A stretch of DNA of 64,000 nucleotides from Ornithinibacillus bavariensis (lineage in GTDB: Bacteria; Bacillota; Bacilli; Bacillales; Amphibacillaceae). Below, piece after piece: positions 62,022 through 64,000 of the stretch. Where the stretch lies: assembly GCF_018333235.1 (NCBI RefSeq), contig NZ_BORP01000002.1:434001-498000 (forward strand), written 5' to 3'. Position numbers and translations under genes: made by a program. The number at the start of each line of letters is the position of its first letter. Positions within the stretch are counted from its first letter, which is position 1. The notes beneath the pieces were generated by a model. That model worked only from the letters and a program-made list of their open reading frames with translations, was not told where the DNA came from and ran no database searches.

Positions 62022-63047
62022 CTAGAGCCAAATAAAAACGAGAAGTGCAACCGTTAGAGGAGGACCAATCAGGTAAAGAATACTATACAGTCGTACGACT
62101 AGGCTTTCACCTGAAAAGATTTCGGTATTTTCTTTTTGTTTAAGAAACGGAAACCATTTGCTTAAGTAATCTTTACTATTTTCCATGAGGCTATAGCAAC
62201 TAGTCATATTTTCGAAAACATAGTATAAATCTGTTTTCATATAAATACAGCATTGGTAAACCGTTTTTATACAAATATCAAAGATGATAATTGTAAGTAT
62301 ACTAGTCCAAAAGGTACCGCTTCCATTTAAGAAGATAGAGAGTAGTAAGGTGGTGCTTAAAATCACTTGTTCAAATGCCATACCACCTAGATAAAGTGTA
62401 TTTCGTTTACGAGGTGGTAATTTCCAAGCGGAAGTTAAGTCTGTTTCCAGGACAATAAAAATTAGTCTATGTCCCACAGATAGTTTTGTTGGTAAATCGT
62501 AAGAACGGATTGCTAAAATATGGCCAAGTTCGTGTATCATAAGAAGTAAAAAGGATATGGCCGCATAAATAAGGACACTAAGAACAATAGAATCAACTAA
62601 AAAGATATCACGATAATGTGGAATAAATTCTGGATGAAAGATAATTAATGTAATATTCATGATGAAAAAAGCGAAATACAGTATAGTCGATATCTTATTA
62701 AAAAAAAGTTTTCCAAGCTTGGGTGAAATCCACTGCATCCCTTTTATTGAAGGTGCTTTCTTCACAACCGAAGTAGCTTGTCCATCTACTGTTTTAACTA
62801 GTCCAAATTCCATTAATTGATAGGCAAAATCAATAACTTCCACTTCTTCAGAAGAATATACTTGTAATAATTGATACTCCACCTCGCTAAGCTTTTTTCC
62901 TTGGTTGATTAGCTCGATTGCATCAATGCAAATCTGTGGCATCTCAAAAAACTCTCCAGTAGCTTCATCTTCAATAATGAAGTTCTTTTTATCTGGGTGT
63001 ATTTTTAGTGGATATAAAGTAAGCTTAGACTCTGCATTTAGTTTCAT
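62022..63047 (-). CDS. M50-family (site-2 protease-like) membrane metalloprotease
   Basis: A protein of about 341 residues. Residues 1-90 are a soluble winged-helix-like domain (FFEMPQICIDAIELINQG, FAYQLMEFGLVKTV) reminiscent of PqqD-type peptide-binding domains. Then come five or six hydrophobic segments. HELGH near residue 170 is the zinc motif, followed by AIRSYDLPTKLSVGHRLIF. The layout resembles peptide metalloproteases of RiPP clusters such as YydH. I take the ATG at 63047 after GTGGTGGTG; a GTG at 63062 lacks a ribosome site. Only 42 bp separate it from the 22-residue peptide gene, its likely substrate. Confidence 0.82.
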   Translation of the reverse strand: MKLNAESKLTLYPLKIHPDKKNFIIEDEATGEFFEMPQICIDAIELINQGKKLSEVEYQLLQVYSSEEVEVIDFAYQLMEFGLVKTVDGQATSVVKKAPSIKGMQWISPKLGKLFFNKISTILYFAFFIMNITLIIFHPEFIPHYRDIFLVDSIVLSVLIYAAISFLLLMIHELGHILAIRSYDLPTKLSVGHRLIFIVLETDLTSAWKLPPRKRNTLYLGGMAFEQVILSTTLLLSIFLNGSGTFWTSILTIIIFDICIKTVYQCCIYMKTDLYYVFENMTSCYSLMENSKDYLSKWFPFLKQKENTEIFSGESLVVRLYSILYLIGPPLTVALLVFIWL

Positions 63048-63089
63048 GATTGGCACCACCACTTCTCTCTATGTTCATAGAATGCTAGA

Positions 63090-63158
63090 TTAGTTTAGTG
63101 GGAAAAAGATGCACCACCAGCAAGTTGCTTTAACTTTTTTTAGCTTACGGACTTTCAT
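63090..63158 (-). CDS. 22-residue CWWC peptide, putative protease substrate or signal
   Basis: Minus strand ATG at 63158, stop TAA at 63092-63090. A perfect AAAGGAGGTG ribosome site lies eight bases upstream, unusually strong for this window. Residues 1-12 are strongly basic (seven Lys or Arg). Residues 13-22 read CWWCIFFPLN, so a C-x-x-C of two tryptophans is followed by a hydrophobic tail. There is no long leader and no double-Gly motif. It is encoded 42 bp before an M50 protease with a PqqD-like domain. A ribosomally made peptide processed within the membrane, as a pheromone or small bacteriocin, is my best guess. No modifying enzyme or dedicated exporter is visible. Confidence 0.7.
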   Translation of the reverse strand: MKVRKLKKVKATCWWCIFFPLN

Positions 63159-63189
63159 TTTTATACACCTCCTTTCAAATTTCCTATAG

Positions 63190-63244
63190 AAAAAGGAAAG
63201 CGAATGCCTTCCCACTTTTTTAATGCATTTCCCCTTTGGAAATG
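63190..63244 (-). terminator. Two hairpins between the HD-GYP gene and the peptide gene
   Basis: On the minus strand GCATTTCC-GGAAATGC type pairing (63244-63224), then GGAAGGC/GCTTTCC (63212-63195) followed by five T. The second is a likely terminator only about 35 bp before the peptide start, leaving little room for a separate promoter, so it may act as an attenuator. Confidence 0.6.
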
Positions 63245-63249
63245 CGAAG

Positions 63250-64000
63250 TTATTTTGTTTGCTCATGGTGTTGTTTATAATGTATTTCTTCCCAAGTGGG
63301 ATATACTTGGATAAATATGTCGACTAGTTCAGGATCAAATTGAGTACCTTTTCCTTCTAAAATACGATTATACGCTACTTCATTTGTAAGTGCATCTCGA
63401 TATGCCCTTGATGAGGTCATAGCATCAAAAGCATCTGCTATGGATGTAATTCTAGCAAGAAAAGGGATTTCTTTTTCCTTTAATCCATTTGGATAGCCTT
63501 TCCCATCCCAGCGTTCATGATGGTGTAAGATCACACCGAGGTTATTCGAGATTTCAACCACATCCTCTACAGCCTTAGCGCCAATCACGGGATGTTGTTT
63601 TATTAAATCAAATTCTTCTTTTGTAAGCTTCCCTGGCTTTGTTAGAATGGCATCTGGAATACGAATTTTTCCAACATCATGTAATAGGCAAGCAAAATAA
63701 TAGTATCGAAGTTCTTCTTTATTTAAGCTGCCAGTAGCTTTTGCTAGAGAAAGTGCATATTCTGCCACCCGTTCACTATGCCCACGAGTGTATGGGTCCT
63801 TCATTTCAAGCGTTTGAATTATTGCTTTCACTATACCTTCTAGTCGGTTATCATATTCTTGTTTTACTGCCTCTAAATAACTCATAAAACGATGAAGAAT
63901 GATATAAGAGATTATAGATAAGATAATAACAATTAACAATGGAAGGATTACAATAGAATCCCGGATCACACTACCGATAATTATGTATTTTAATAGGACT
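63250..64000 (-). CDS. HD-GYP domain protein, cyclic-di-GMP phosphodiesterase-like, 5' end missing
   Basis: The frame stays open to the right edge, so the N-terminus is outside the window; a GTG at 63969 is not compelling. Visible part: a membrane segment, a short coiled-coil linker and an HD-GYP domain with ERVAEYALSLA, CLLHDVGKIRIPD (HD), IKQHPVIGAKAVE, HHHERWDGKGYPNGL (GYP) and RITSIADAFDAM. Such proteins hydrolyse cyclic-di-GMP or related dinucleotides. C-terminus ends YKQHHEQTK. It may tie to EPS/motility control, but no direct link is seen. Confidence 0.88.
   Translation of the reverse strand, partial: VLLKYIIIGSVIRDSIVILPLLIVIILSIISYIILHRFMSYLEAVKQEYDNRLEGIVKAIIQTLEMKDPYTRGHSERVAEYALSLAKATGSLNKEELRYYYFACLLHDVGKIRIPDAILTKPGKLTKEEFDLIKQHPVIGAKAVEDVVEISNNLGVILHHHERWDGKGYPNGLKEKEIPFLARITSIADAFDAMTSSRAYRDALTNEVAYNRILEGKGTQFDPELVDIFIQVYPTWEEIHYKQHHEQTK

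Overview
This is an AT-rich window with strong Shine-Dalgarno (SD) sequences, frequent TTG and GTG starts, a GerPA/GerPF-type spore germination protein, SinR-, GlpP- and PRD-type regulators, and many PTS genes. Together these point to an endospore-forming, probably motile member of the Bacillaceae. The exact genus cannot be fixed from the sequence. I saw no rRNA, tRNA, transposase, phage module or CRISPR array, so the window looks chromosomal.

Layout. 1-1351: the end of a spore-germination gene, an Hsp20 gene and a membrane-anchored hypothetical. 1786-4918: a PTS operon of the glucose/N-acetylglucosamine family, with a RAT-like leader and terminator and its own antiterminator gene. 5045-5564: an array of ten 52-bp units, each able to fold into a hairpin. 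5708-6195: small DUF1659 and DUF2922 genes. 6392-16849: an exopolysaccharide (EPS) cluster with a PHP phosphatase, glycosyltransferase, deacetylase, polymerase, Wzz-type modulator, tyrosine kinase, FemAB-like acyltransferase, flippase, CDP-alcohol phosphotransferase, GalE and a SinR-like regulator. Its leader holds a good sigma-A promoter, two GTTC-N8-GAAC palindromes and a structured RNA candidate.

17102-26871: a LacI-regulated sugar or cyclitol catabolic locus with a TIM-barrel isomerase, three Gfo/Idh/MocA oxidoreductases and an RbsBAC-like ABC importer. It has three near-identical operators. 27025-34685 (minus strand): an ascorbate-type PTS operon with a phosphotriesterase-like hydrolase, a creatininase-like hydrolase, a KDGP-type aldolase, a SIS protein and a PRD regulator. 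35169-39678: a chemoreceptor, a tandem-repeat surface protein, a decayed regulator/membrane-protein pair and an aldo/keto reductase. 39829-49434: transketolase divergent from a galactitol-family PTS operon with two zinc dehydrogenases, DeoC and an unlisted 52-residue membrane microprotein. A galactitol or pentitol pathway feeding sugar phosphates into central metabolism fits. A perfect cre match sits at its promoter.

49977-53308: an oligopeptide/nickel-type ABC importer without ATPase genes. 53459-61529: a secreted glycerophosphodiesterase divergent from an ABC importer/HAD phosphatase operon, with glpP at the end. Both leaders carry terminators that start with the same 9-mer, which suggests GlpP antitermination. 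61561-63158 (minus): a broken small membrane gene and, most intriguing, a 22-residue peptide gene with a CWWC motif just upstream of an M50 (HELGH) intramembrane protease. This is a candidate undescribed peptide-maturation or signalling pair. The window ends inside an HD-GYP gene.

All function calls come from reading motifs and gene order. No database search was run.
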